Position numbers and translations under genes: made by a program. Below the pieces are notes generated by a model. It searched no databases. It was not told the origin of the DNA and was given only the letters and a program-made list of their open reading frames with translations. From the NCBI RefSeq assembly GCF_001746915.1, contig NZ_MJGC01000038.1, forward strand, positions 54,094 through 118,093: a stretch of 64,000 nucleotides of DNA, written 5' to 3'. The stretch is from Desertifilum tharense IPPAS B-1220. Lineage in GTDB: Bacteria; Cyanobacteriota; Cyanobacteriia; Cyanobacteriales; Desertifilaceae. Positions 20,118 through 27,811 of the stretch are shown piece after piece (the stretch's first letter is position 1; each line of letters opens with the position of its first letter).

Positions 20118-21101
20118 ATGAATCAAAATTCAAAGCCTCAAAAAAATCTGGTTATGGGTTTAGTGAAAACCTATAATTTTGAGAAGATTAAACCTTTTCT
20201 TCTCTCGCTTAGAAATACGGGCTATGAGGGTGATATTTGTTTTCTCGTCGGCGATCTAGCCCCGGAAACTATTGCCGGAATTCGCGAGTTTGGGGTTGAC
20301 GTACAAGCGTTTAACGAGCTTTATTTTCAACTCCCCCTATATCGTAATGGCAAGTGGGCGATGAAAAAGATTTATCCCTATCATCGCCTGGTTAATCTTT
20401 ATCCCATTAATCGCTTAAATTATTGGATTGTTAAAAAGCTAACGACTGGGAAACGCGGTTCTTATCGCACAAAGGCACAAATTGCTAGCTTGTTTGTTCA
20501 TGTGATGTGCGTGCGCTATCCCCTATACTATCTCTATCTTTCAAAGTATGGGCATCAATATGACAAGATTATGCTAACGGATGTGCGCGATGTGATTTTT
20601 CAGCGAGATCCGTTTGATTTTGAAATTGGCGATCGCCTCTGCTGCTTCTTTGAAGAAGAAGGTAAAACTTTAGATGTTGGCGATGCGAATACTGAATGGA
20701 TCGCCCAAGGATTTGGCACAGAAGCATTGCAAGAAATTGGTCATTGTCGAACCTCTTGTTCGGGAACAACGATCGGTAGCCGCGATGCCATTTTGAATTA
20801 TTTAGAAGTGATGATCGATCGGATGCTTGCCTTAAAATGCCATACCTGGGGCATCGATCAAGGCGTGCATAACTATATTTTGCATAAAGGGTTGGTGCCA
20901 AATGTGAAATTTTATAATAATTACCAAGGTCCGATCCTAACGATGCATTATAGTGAAGCATCAAAGCTCAAATTCAACGAACAGGGCTATTTAGTTAACG
21001 AAGATGGTAGCACGATCAATGTTCTCCATCAGTACGATCGCCAAAGTCCTGAAATTAAAAGTCAGATGACCGTTTATCAACGTAGCGAATGCGTTTGTTA
21101 G
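20118..21101 (+). CDS. Glycosyltransferase-like protein (nucleotide-diphospho-sugar transferase fold)
   Basis: The 327-residue soluble protein resembles GT-A proteins of poorly defined type. It has an opening beta-strand (NLVMGLVKTYNFEKIKPFLLSL) and a DxxD metal-like motif in IMLTDVRDVIFQRDPFDF, followed by a WGIDQGVHNYILHK segment typical of glycosyltransferases that read 'D-Q-G' near the active site. I cannot assign a CAZy family with certainty. Its position with two GT4 genes downstream supports a role in exopolysaccharide or glycolipid assembly. The local sequence is somewhat more AT-rich than the adjacent glycosyltransferases. Confidence 0.75.
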   Translation: MNQNSKPQKNLVMGLVKTYNFEKIKPFLLSLRNTGYEGDICFLVGDLAPETIAGIREFGVDVQAFNELYFQLPLYRNGKWAMKKIYPYHRLVNLYPINRLNYWIVKKLTTGKRGSYRTKAQIASLFVHVMCVRYPLYYLYLSKYGHQYDKIMLTDVRDVIFQRDPFDFEIGDRLCCFFEEEGKTLDVGDANTEWIAQGFGTEALQEIGHCRTSCSGTTIGSRDAILNYLEVMIDRMLALKCHTWGIDQGVHNYILHKGLVPNVKFYNNYQGPILTMHYSEASKLKFNEQGYLVNEDGSTINVLHQYDRQSPEIKSQMTVYQRSECVC

Positions 21102-21137
21102 CCTAACTTTGACTTCCCTACCATCATCAGAGTGCCA

Positions 21138-21153
21138 GGAGTTTATAAACTCC
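21138..21153. repeat. Perfect 16-base palindrome in glycosyltransferase gap
   Basis: GGAGTTTATAAACTCC is a perfect palindrome in the 104-base gap between two same-strand genes. No T-run follows, so it is more likely a protein site or a small cruciform than a terminator. Confidence 0.45.
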
Positions 21154-21205
21154 CGCGATTGGACAGAACGAGCAAAAATAAACCGCTCTTGTGCGAGGTC
21201 TATAG

Positions 21206-22309
21206 ATGCAGCTCAAACAAGTTGTTGCAACAGGCGATCCTAATTTTCTCTACCGCTATCAATATCTTCTCAAAGCCCTAGAAGCCCATTGTCAGAGTCT
21301 AGAACGCTTACCCTGTGGCGATGTCTATAATAACAAGCTTCCCCAAAAAGTAGCAGATACGGCTTATAAAGTTCTTTATAAAGTCTCCTTAAGCCAAGCT
21401 GATAAAATTTTTCATAAAAATCCCAAAGCTTACATTACCAAATCGCGCAACGCCGAGAGAAAAATTCGCCGACTCCCCTACAAGCCCGACTTTGTTTTAC
21501 AGATTTTTGGTTTATTTAGTCCATTTTGGGATAACTTTGATATTCCCTATGGGATGTACTTAGATTACACCATGAAACTGGCTGCCGATAAATGGTCGCC
21601 CTGGTGTCCTTTTGATAATGCCAAAGATTTAGATGCCTGGTTGGAGTGCGAACGCAAAGCCTATCAAAACGCGACCCATTTGTTTCCCATGAGTCAGATG
21701 GTGAAGCAATGCTTAATTGAAGATTATGGCGTCAAACCCGAAAAAATTACCGTTGTTGCTTCTGCGGGAAACTTTCACGAACCCTATGAGGGGAAAAAGA
21801 AATTTGGCAGCTATCAACTGCTGTTTAACGGTTCCGACTTTGAACGCAAAGGCGGCCCATTAGTTTTGGAAGCCTTTCAGAAAGTTCGCCAAGCCCTCCC
21901 CCAAGCCCAACTGGTGATTATTGGTAAAAAGATTGACATCAACGAAATCGGTATTTTAAATCCCGGTCGCATTCGTTCCCACGATGAGTTGCGCGATATT
22001 TTTCTTAATACTGATATTGTGGTTGCCCCTTCCTATTGCGAACCTTTCCAAGAATTCTTACTCGAAGCCCTCAATTATGGCGTTCCTTGTGTTGTTTCCG
22101 ATCGCGATGGAATGCCCGAAATTGTCGAACAAGGGGTGAATGGAATTTTAGTCGATCAACTTACCCCAGAGGCGATCGCCCAAACGCTAATTTCCCTGCT
22201 TCGAGATCCGCAACGCCTCGCCGCCATGTCCGATGCAGCCCGATCGAAAATTCAAACCACCTTAAATTGGGATAGCATCGCCCAAAAAATTGTTAATGCC
22301 CTTACCTAA
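21206..22309 (+). CDS. Glycosyltransferase family 4
   Basis: The 367-residue protein has the GT-B C-terminal half typical of GT4: YQLLFNGSDFERKGGPLVLEA for donor phosphate binding, and the acidic pair region PSYCEPFQEFLLEALNYGVPCV, then SDRDGMPEIVEQGVNGILV. The N-terminal half is divergent and lysine-rich. No membrane segment is seen. The next GT4 gene starts 10 bases downstream, so the two are probably cotranscribed. Confidence 0.9.
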   Translation: MQLKQVVATGDPNFLYRYQYLLKALEAHCQSLERLPCGDVYNNKLPQKVADTAYKVLYKVSLSQADKIFHKNPKAYITKSRNAERKIRRLPYKPDFVLQIFGLFSPFWDNFDIPYGMYLDYTMKLAADKWSPWCPFDNAKDLDAWLECERKAYQNATHLFPMSQMVKQCLIEDYGVKPEKITVVASAGNFHEPYEGKKKFGSYQLLFNGSDFERKGGPLVLEAFQKVRQALPQAQLVIIGKKIDINEIGILNPGRIRSHDELRDIFLNTDIVVAPSYCEPFQEFLLEALNYGVPCVVSDRDGMPEIVEQGVNGILVDQLTPEAIAQTLISLLRDPQRLAAMSDAARSKIQTTLNWDSIAQKIVNALT

Positions 22310-22318
22310 CCGACTCCC

Positions 22319-23620
22319 ATGTCAAAAGACCGCTTGCGAGTCCTGCTGATCGCCCAAATTGCTAACCCCGAATGGATCAGCGTCCCCTTAGTGGGTTGGT
22401 CGCAAACCAGAGCGATCGCCAATATCGCTGACGCCCACATTATCACCGAACTGCCCAACCGGGAAGTCTTCCAGCGGGCGGGATGCGTTGAAGGCGAATA
22501 CTTTACCATTATCGATACCGAACCCGTCCGCCAACCCATCGAGAAACTCATTTCCCTGCTACGGGGAGGCGAGGGGAAAGGCTGGACAACCGCGATGGCT
22601 TTCTCTGTTTTCCCCTACTATTACTTTGAACGCCAAGTTTGGCGGAAATTTGGCAAGCGGATCGCTAACCAAGAATTTGATATCGTTCACCGCGTTACCC
22701 CCTTAAGTCCCACCATCCCCAGCATTCTAGGGGGAAAATGCCGTCAAGTCGGCGTTCCCTTCATTGTGGGGCCTCTCAATGGCGGCTTACCCTGGCCCAA
22801 AGCCTTCGATACCGTTCGCCGCCAGGAAAAAGAATGGCTGTCCTATGTCCGGGATGTTTATAAACTCTTCCCCGGCTACCGTTCTACCCGTCGCGATGCG
22901 GCAGCTATTTTAGTGGGTTCGCGCAATACCTGGGAACAAATGCCCGAACAGTATCGGGCAAAAAGCGTTTATATCCCGGAAAATGCTATCGATCCGCAAC
23001 GCTATTCCCTGCGTTCTGGGGTTCCCCAAACCCCGGTAAAAGTGGCGTTTGTTGGGCGTCTGGTTCCTTACAAAGGGGCGGATATGCTGCTAGAAGCGGC
23101 TGCACCCCTGATTCGCGATCGCCTTCTCACGGTCGAAATTATTGGCGATGGCCCCGATATGCCTCGCCTGCAAAGCCTGATCGCAGAGGAACAGCTTGCA
23201 GACGGGGTAAAACTCGCAGGCTGGCTAGAACACGCCCAAGTTCAAGAAAGACTCGCCCAAGCTGATATTTTTGGTTTCCCCAGCATCCGCGAATTTGGCG
23301 GTGCAGTCGTCATTGAAGCAATGGCGATGGGTGTCGTGCCGATCGTAGTAGACTATGGCGGTCCCGGCGAGTTTGTCACCCCCGATACAGGTTATACCGT
23401 GCCGATCGCGCCGCGTACAGAAATTGTCCGGCGTTTCCGCGAGATCTTAACCGACCTGGCGAATAATCCTAGCGCGATCGCACCCTTGGGACAACGCGCC
23501 CGCGATCGCGCCCTCAACTTGTTTACCTGGGACAAGAAAGCCCAACAAACCCTAGAAGTCTACAAATGGGTGCTGGGACAGCGACCCGATAAACCGGATT
23601 TTGGGATGCCTTTCTTTTAA
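22319..23620 (+). CDS. Glycosyltransferase family 4
   Basis: This 433-residue GT-B protein has VAFVGRLVPYKGADMLLEAA at the donor site and a shortened E-x7-E region, PSIREFGGAVVIEAMAMGVVPI. An N-terminal acceptor-binding half contains PFIVGPLNGGLPWP, seen in glycosyltransferases of cyanobacterial exopolysaccharide loci. It follows the previous transferase by 10 bases and is the last glycosyltransferase in this block. Sugar specificity is unknown. Confidence 0.92.
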   Translation: MSKDRLRVLLIAQIANPEWISVPLVGWSQTRAIANIADAHIITELPNREVFQRAGCVEGEYFTIIDTEPVRQPIEKLISLLRGGEGKGWTTAMAFSVFPYYYFERQVWRKFGKRIANQEFDIVHRVTPLSPTIPSILGGKCRQVGVPFIVGPLNGGLPWPKAFDTVRRQEKEWLSYVRDVYKLFPGYRSTRRDAAAILVGSRNTWEQMPEQYRAKSVYIPENAIDPQRYSLRSGVPQTPVKVAFVGRLVPYKGADMLLEAAAPLIRDRLLTVEIIGDGPDMPRLQSLIAEEQLADGVKLAGWLEHAQVQERLAQADIFGFPSIREFGGAVVIEAMAMGVVPIVVDYGGPGEFVTPDTGYTVPIAPRTEIVRRFREILTDLANNPSAIAPLGQRARDRALNLFTWDKKAQQTLEVYKWVLGQRPDKPDFGMPFF

Positions 23621-23637
23621 GTGTTGATGGAGGAACT

Positions 23638-24171
23638 ATGAAACCTAAATTCTGTGAGTTTACAACTCTAGCATGGGTTGCCTCACCCCTGATTGCTCTT
23701 TTCTGGGGACTTCCCAGTCAGGCTCAAAATTGTAACTATTTTCTAGGAAAAGCTGTCGGCGGGCAAAATGTGTTTGTGAACCTTTGTTCAATTGAACGAA
23801 TTAACAACCGTAGCGTCAACTTCACTTACAGTTTGGAAAATGAAAGAATTTCAAGTCAAGCAAACTGTGCGGCTTGGAGTTGGACAACTTTTCCCGAACA
23901 AGCCGTAAATTATCCTCAATCTCAGGCTACAGAAGACTTAATGAAAGTGGTTTGTACTGCCCCTAGCTTTACTCCCGGTACCTCCCTTGCAGTCGTCTTC
24001 GATCCGCCTTCTAATGTCCGAAACCGTCCCAACGGAGAGGTTCTTTGCACCGTTCGAGAATTTCGGGCAATTCAACTACAAGCAGGGATGGCCAGTGGAA
24101 GAGAGTGGTATCCTACAAATGCATGTGGTACGCCAGGATTCATTCACAGAAGCCAGATTCGCTTTAATTAA
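23638..24171 (+). CDS. Secreted protein with SH3-like C-terminal region, unknown function
   Basis: GGAGG stands 5 bases before the ATG. The 177-residue product has a signal peptide (about 1-29, ending SQAQ). The C-terminal third contains DPPSNVRNRPNGEVLCTV and WYPTNACGTPGFIHRSQI, the pattern of bacterial SH3 (SH3b) domains, which often bind cell-wall material. The N-terminal mature region has two pairs of Cys and no domain I recognise. It starts 17 bases after the last glycosyltransferase and could be cotranscribed, but a role in polysaccharide handling is only inference. Confidence 0.8.
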   Translation: MKPKFCEFTTLAWVASPLIALFWGLPSQAQNCNYFLGKAVGGQNVFVNLCSIERINNRSVNFTYSLENERISSQANCAAWSWTTFPEQAVNYPQSQATEDLMKVVCTAPSFTPGTSLAVVFDPPSNVRNRPNGEVLCTVREFRAIQLQAGMASGREWYPTNACGTPGFIHRSQIRFN

Positions 24172-24203
24172 CTGGGACGTAACGAAATAGGAAAGTAATT
24201 TTG

Positions 24204-25145
24204 ATGGATGTCAGCGTGCGTCTACTGCAAGAAAGCGAACTTCAGGAAGCCGATCGCATTTTCCGTTTGGCGTTTGGTACCTTTATTAAACTTGCCGATC
24301 CCATGCAATTTTGTGGGGATGCAGGATATTTTCATCATCGCTGGAAAACAGACCCTAGTGCGGCTTTTGCGGCAGAAGTTGACGGTCAATTGGTGGGTTC
24401 TATTATTGCTGTGAATTGGGGGAGTTTTGGCTATTTCGGCCCGTTAAGCGTTCATCCCGACTTTTGGGGACAAGGAGTCGCCAAACAGCTTGTGGGGGCT
24501 GCGTGCGATCGCTTTAAGGCATGGAATAACCAGCAAACCGGGTTATTCACCTTTCCCAATAGCCCGTTACATCATGGGTTGTATCAAAAATTTGGATTTT
24601 GGCCCCATTACTTAACAATGGTGATGGGAAAAACAGTCAACTCCCACCAAGCGGTTTCTAACGAAGCACAATTTTCCCAACTCACCCCCTCGCAACAACA
24701 GGAATGCTTACAAGCCTGTAGGGAATTAACCGATAGCCTTTATCTCGGTTTGGATGTATCTGGGGAAATTCAAATTGTTTCTAGCCTCAACCTCGGCGAT
24801 ACCCTATTGTTATGGGATGAGTCTGGGTTGGCGGGTTTTGCCGTTTGCCACTGGGGGGCGGGAACGGAAGCCGGAAGCGATACCTGTTATGTTAAGTTTG
24901 GGGCCGTCCGACCGGGAAGGCAAGCAGGCGATCGCTTTGAGCAACTCCTCAACTTGTGCGAAGCTGTCACCGCTACCCAAGGTTTATCGCGCCTAGTGGC
25001 GGGTGTCAATTCTGGACGACAAGCCGCTTACCAGCAAATGTTTAACCAAGGTTTCCGCACAGAAGTGACAGGCGTTACCATGCTTCAACCCCACGACGGG
25101 GGTTATAACCGCCCCGATATTTTTGCCCTAGATGACTGGCGGTAG
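24204..25145 (+). CDS. GNAT-family acetyltransferase
   Basis: The frame opens with TTG followed by ATG; I take the ATG at 24204. The N-terminal half (about 1-140) is a GNAT fold with FGPLSVHPDFWGQGVAKQLV, which covers the acetyl-CoA pyrophosphate loop (Q/R-x-x-G-x-A type, here GQGVAK). A second half (about 155-310) looks like a degenerate GNAT-like or accessory domain and includes KFGAVRPGRQAGDRFEQLL. Substrate is unknown. It is a single gene, convergent with the deoxyhypusine-synthase-like gene, and a shared hairpin lies between them. Confidence 0.85.
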   Translation: MDVSVRLLQESELQEADRIFRLAFGTFIKLADPMQFCGDAGYFHHRWKTDPSAAFAAEVDGQLVGSIIAVNWGSFGYFGPLSVHPDFWGQGVAKQLVGAACDRFKAWNNQQTGLFTFPNSPLHHGLYQKFGFWPHYLTMVMGKTVNSHQAVSNEAQFSQLTPSQQQECLQACRELTDSLYLGLDVSGEIQIVSSLNLGDTLLLWDESGLAGFAVCHWGAGTEAGSDTCYVKFGAVRPGRQAGDRFEQLLNLCEAVTATQGLSRLVAGVNSGRQAAYQQMFNQGFRTEVTGVTMLQPHDGGYNRPDIFALDDWR

Positions 25146-25176
25146 TTCAAGAAGATCTTCCTTAGCACTCAGCACT

Positions 25177-25213
25177 AAAAAAAGTCCTCCCTATCGCCAG
25201 ATAGAGAGGAGGA
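25177..25213 (-). terminator. Terminator of the deoxyhypusine-synthase-like gene
   Basis: Hairpin TCCTCCCTATC / GATAGAGAGGAGGA with a GCCA loop, flanked on the plus strand by seven A residues. Read on the minus strand, it is a GC-rich stem followed by a T run, 27 bases past the minus-strand stop. It may also serve the convergent acetyltransferase gene less efficiently. Confidence 0.8.
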
Positions 25214-25239
25214 TCAGTAAAGGAGAGGTTAACTATTGA

Positions 25240-26436
25240 TTAGTGACGTTTTTTGCGGATCGGAGTGCCACAAGGATAGGTGGCGACGGGTTCCGTTTCA
25301 ACCTCTTCAAAGATAGGGATGGGGGGAAGCTCGACTGGCTGGCGTTTTGCGGCTTCGTAGTCTTCCCGAAGTTTAGCGAGTAATTCTTCGCGACGATCGT
25401 AAAGACGCTTGAGCGATCGCGGCTGGCATTGCTGCATCACATAGGCGGTAATAATGGGTAGTGCGATCGTGCTATCGGTGTAGCAAACAATCGTACTGGG
25501 GAGTTCATTCGGGTCAACTTTACCCCAACTGACTGCTTCCGAAGGCGTTGCACCCGACAAACCGCCCGTATCGGGACGTGCATCAGTAATTTGGACAAAG
25601 TAGTCGTGTCCCCGTTCTTCCAAGCCTAAAACTTCGTGAAGTTGGGGTTGGGTTTGCAGCAAGAAGTTCTTGGGACTGCCACCCCCGATAATCACAGCAG
25701 CACTTTTGCCTTCGACTTCCGGAATACCCGACTCGCGGGCCCCATAGGCGATCGCTGCTGTTTCGTTAACATCTAAAGAAGGATCGATAACCAACTGAGA
25801 TCCTTCCAGCGCCAATGCAGCTACGTTCATGCCAATGGAACTATCCCCAGGCGAAGAGGTGTAGATGGGGACGCCACATTCGTAAGCAGTCGCCAGCAGG
25901 CAGGAATTTTGAACGCCTAAGCGTTTTTCCACTTCCCAAACATACTTACCTAACAAATAGTGAAATTCTGCGGTTCCCATGCGCTTTTGGAAAGCAGGAG
26001 CGCGTAAGATTTCCCGAATAAAGGCATCGGTTTGCAACAGCACATCGTAGCCAAACACGATGTCATAAATCCGAATTCTGCCTTCGTCGCGCAGTTTAAC
26101 ATCATCAGCAAACGGACTGCCTGCATACAAGCTCATCCCCAGTCCGTAGTGCATATCGTGGTACAGGTTCGCACCCGTGCTGATCATCCAGTCAATGAAC
26201 CCGTTGCGGATCAAGGGGGCTAATACACCTACGCCAAACCCGGCAGGTGTCATGGCTCCCGATAAACTCACGCCGACTGTAACGCCCGGTTGCATGACTT
26301 CGCGAGTCAACAGGTGACAAATTTCCCGCAGCCGCGCTGAATTATAAGCGGTAAAATAACCGTCAATTAGATCGACGACGCCGATCTCAGTGGGCATGGG
26401 GGAGGGTGCAATTCTATGGTTGAGTAGTTTTGACAT
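25240..26436 (-). CDS. Deoxyhypusine synthase family protein
   Basis: I choose the ATG at 26434-26436 ([11 protein letters not shown]); the frame is open 21 codons further, but that segment is not family-like. The 398-residue protein has the deoxyhypusine-synthase fold markers: [28 protein letters not shown], the NAD-binding [12 protein letters not shown], and [17 protein letters not shown], which carries the Lys expected to form the enzyme-spermidine intermediate. Eukaryotic and archaeal enzymes modify eIF5A/aIF5A. Bacteria lack that substrate, and bacterial members are thought to act in polyamine metabolism, for example homospermidine formation. Which reaction occurs here is not known. A strong terminator follows the gene, and a hairpin-rich region lies upstream. 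Confidence 0.9.
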   Translation of the reverse strand: MSKLLNHRIAPSPMPTEIGVVDLIDGYFTAYNSARLREICHLLTREVMQPGVTVGVSLSGAMTPAGFGVGVLAPLIRNGFIDWMISTGANLYHDMHYGLGMSLYAGSPFADDVKLRDEGRIRIYDIVFGYDVLLQTDAFIREILRAPAFQKRMGTAEFHYLLGKYVWEVEKRLGVQNSCLLATAYECGVPIYTSSPGDSSIGMNVAALALEGSQLVIDPSLDVNETAAIAYGARESGIPEVEGKSAAVIIGGGSPKNFLLQTQPQLHEVLGLEERGHDYFVQITDARPDTGGLSGATPSEAVSWGKVDPNELPSTIVCYTDSTIALPIITAYVMQQCQPRSLKRLYDRREELLAKLREDYEAAKRQPVELPPIPIFEEVETEPVATYPCGTPIRKKRH

Positions 26437-26499
26437 TTCGATACTCCAAATAAGGCGAATAGCATAAAAGAAATTGAAAGTGTACGTGTCGATCCCCAT

Positions 26500-27178
26500 C
26501 GTTGTAGATAACCAGGAGCAAGAGATATCTGCTATTGAGAATCTTTAAACTCTCAACAGCAAAAACCGAGCCGCATGGCTAGATTCGCCAAATCGTTGCC
26601 ATTGGAGGAGAGGATCTCCAAACCAATAGCCCTCTATTGGCGAACAGGTGCGTTACTTTAACGCAACCCTTGATTGTGGGGAAAATTTTTCGCTCTTGTA
26701 GGAGTAGACGAGACAATCAGTCCTACCATAAGAGCTTGACCGACCCAGTTCGTGCTATCTACATTTCGTAGAATTTAACGAACCTGAAGTTACAGGTCGG
26801 TCAGCTTATACTAGGTGCTTCACAACGATCCGCCCAAGAGAGAGCGGGATCGCACTTGCGCTTGCGTTTGAGTTTCATCTCCAGATACCATGAAGGTCTC
26901 CAAGGGTATCCGGTCAGGGCAGGGAATACCAATTTTGTCTTGCAACCTGAACTTAAGGATGAGCAATTTCACTCTAGCACTGATGTTGCTGAAGTAGCTC
27001 AATAATTTTACTTAAAGTTCGGATAAGGTTTGGCGATCGCACCCAAAAAGGACTGCTATCCCTGAAAAAGCGAGGGTTTTGGCTAGAACCTCTCCCTAAG
27101 ATAGAAATTCACTGGACGGCAAATTTGCCGCCTAAATCTGCCACGATATTAGAAAACCCTCGTTGAGAGTTTGAGTCT
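26500..27178. other. Non-coding region with at least four hairpins; possible leader or small RNA
   Basis: About 680 bases between the deoxyhypusine-synthase-like gene (minus) and the corrinoid adenosyltransferase (plus). TTGAGA/TCTCAA hairpin lies near 26535. At 26583-26645 TTCGCCAA pairs with TTGGCGAA and encloses TTGGAG/CTCCAA. At 26650 GCGTTA/TAACGC form a small hairpin. At 26734-26808 GACCGACC pairs with GGTCGGTC and encloses CAGTTCGT/ACGAACCTG and CTAC/GTAG. These could be the 5' leader of the minus-strand gene or an independent RNA on either strand. I cannot match it to a known RNA family. Confidence 0.55.
26734..26808. ncRNA. Candidate nested stem-loop RNA, unassigned
   Basis: Three nested helices: an outer stem GACCGACC/GGTCGGTC, a middle stem CAGTTCGT/ACGAAcCTG with a one-base bulge, and an inner CTAC/GTAG stem. 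Internal loops are asymmetric, as in structured RNAs rather than simple terminators. Strand and function are undetermined, and no T-run follows on either side. Confidence 0.4.
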
Positions 27179-27808
27179 ATGGATCGGTCATCTTCTCCTG
27201 GTTCCCTCACATCCGAACAGTACCGCCAGAAAATGCAGCGCCGCAAGGAAGTTCAGGAACAACACCTCGCGCAGGCTTCCCAAGAAAAGGGGCTAATTGT
27301 GGTCAATACTGGAAATGGCAAGGGTAAAACCACTGCGGCTTTAGGAATGGTACTGCGATCGCTCGGACATGGCTATCGGGTGGCGATCGTCCAGTTTATC
27401 AAAGGCGCTTGGGAACCGGCGGAGAAACAGGCGTTTAGCCCTTGGGTTCCGCATCAATTGGAGTTTCGCGCAATGGGGGAAGGCTTTACCTGGGAAACTC
27501 AAGATCGCGATCGCGATATCGAAAAAGCAACCCAGGCGTGGGAAACTGCCCTAGAGTACATTCTCAACCCCGAATTTAAGCTCGTTTTGTTAGATGAGAT
27601 TAATGTCGCCCTCAAGCTGGGTTATTTGGATGTCGATACCGTATTGGCAGGGGTGAAGCGCAAGCCAGAACAAACTCATGCGATCTTAACCGGACGCGGT
27701 GCGCCACCTCAACTGATCGAGCAAGCTGACCTAGTAACGGAAATGACCTTAATTAAACACCCTTTCCGCGAACAGGGGATTAAGGCGCAACCCGGAATTG
27801 AGTTTTAA
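27179..27808 (+). CDS. cobO: Cob(I)yrinic acid a,c-diamide adenosyltransferase (CobO/BtuR type)
   Basis: The 209-residue protein has the P-loop GNGKGKTTAALGM at about 43-55 and the downstream VAIVQFIKGAW, both typical of the CobA/CobO/BtuR family. VLLDEINVALKLGYL is the Walker B-like region, and HAILTGRGAPPQLIEQADLVTEM is the family's C-terminal signature. It transfers the adenosyl group from ATP to cob(I)alamin or its precursor. The N-terminal 35 residues are charged and helical. The SbcC-like gene starts 3 bases after the stop, an unexpected pairing that implies cotranscription. A cobalamin riboswitch controls other genes 6 kb away, but I see none directly upstream here. Confidence 0.93.
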   Translation: MDRSSSPGSLTSEQYRQKMQRRKEVQEQHLAQASQEKGLIVVNTGNGKGKTTAALGMVLRSLGHGYRVAIVQFIKGAWEPAEKQAFSPWVPHQLEFRAMGEGFTWETQDRDRDIEKATQAWETALEYILNPEFKLVLLDEINVALKLGYLDVDTVLAGVKRKPEQTHAILTGRGAPPQLIEQADLVTEMTLIKHPFREQGIKAQPGIEF

Positions 27809-27811
27809 ACT

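Noticed and set aside
26820..27002. 60-codon minus-strand open frame beside the hairpin region
   Set aside because: No recognisable domain or clear start signal; a short chance frame is more likely.
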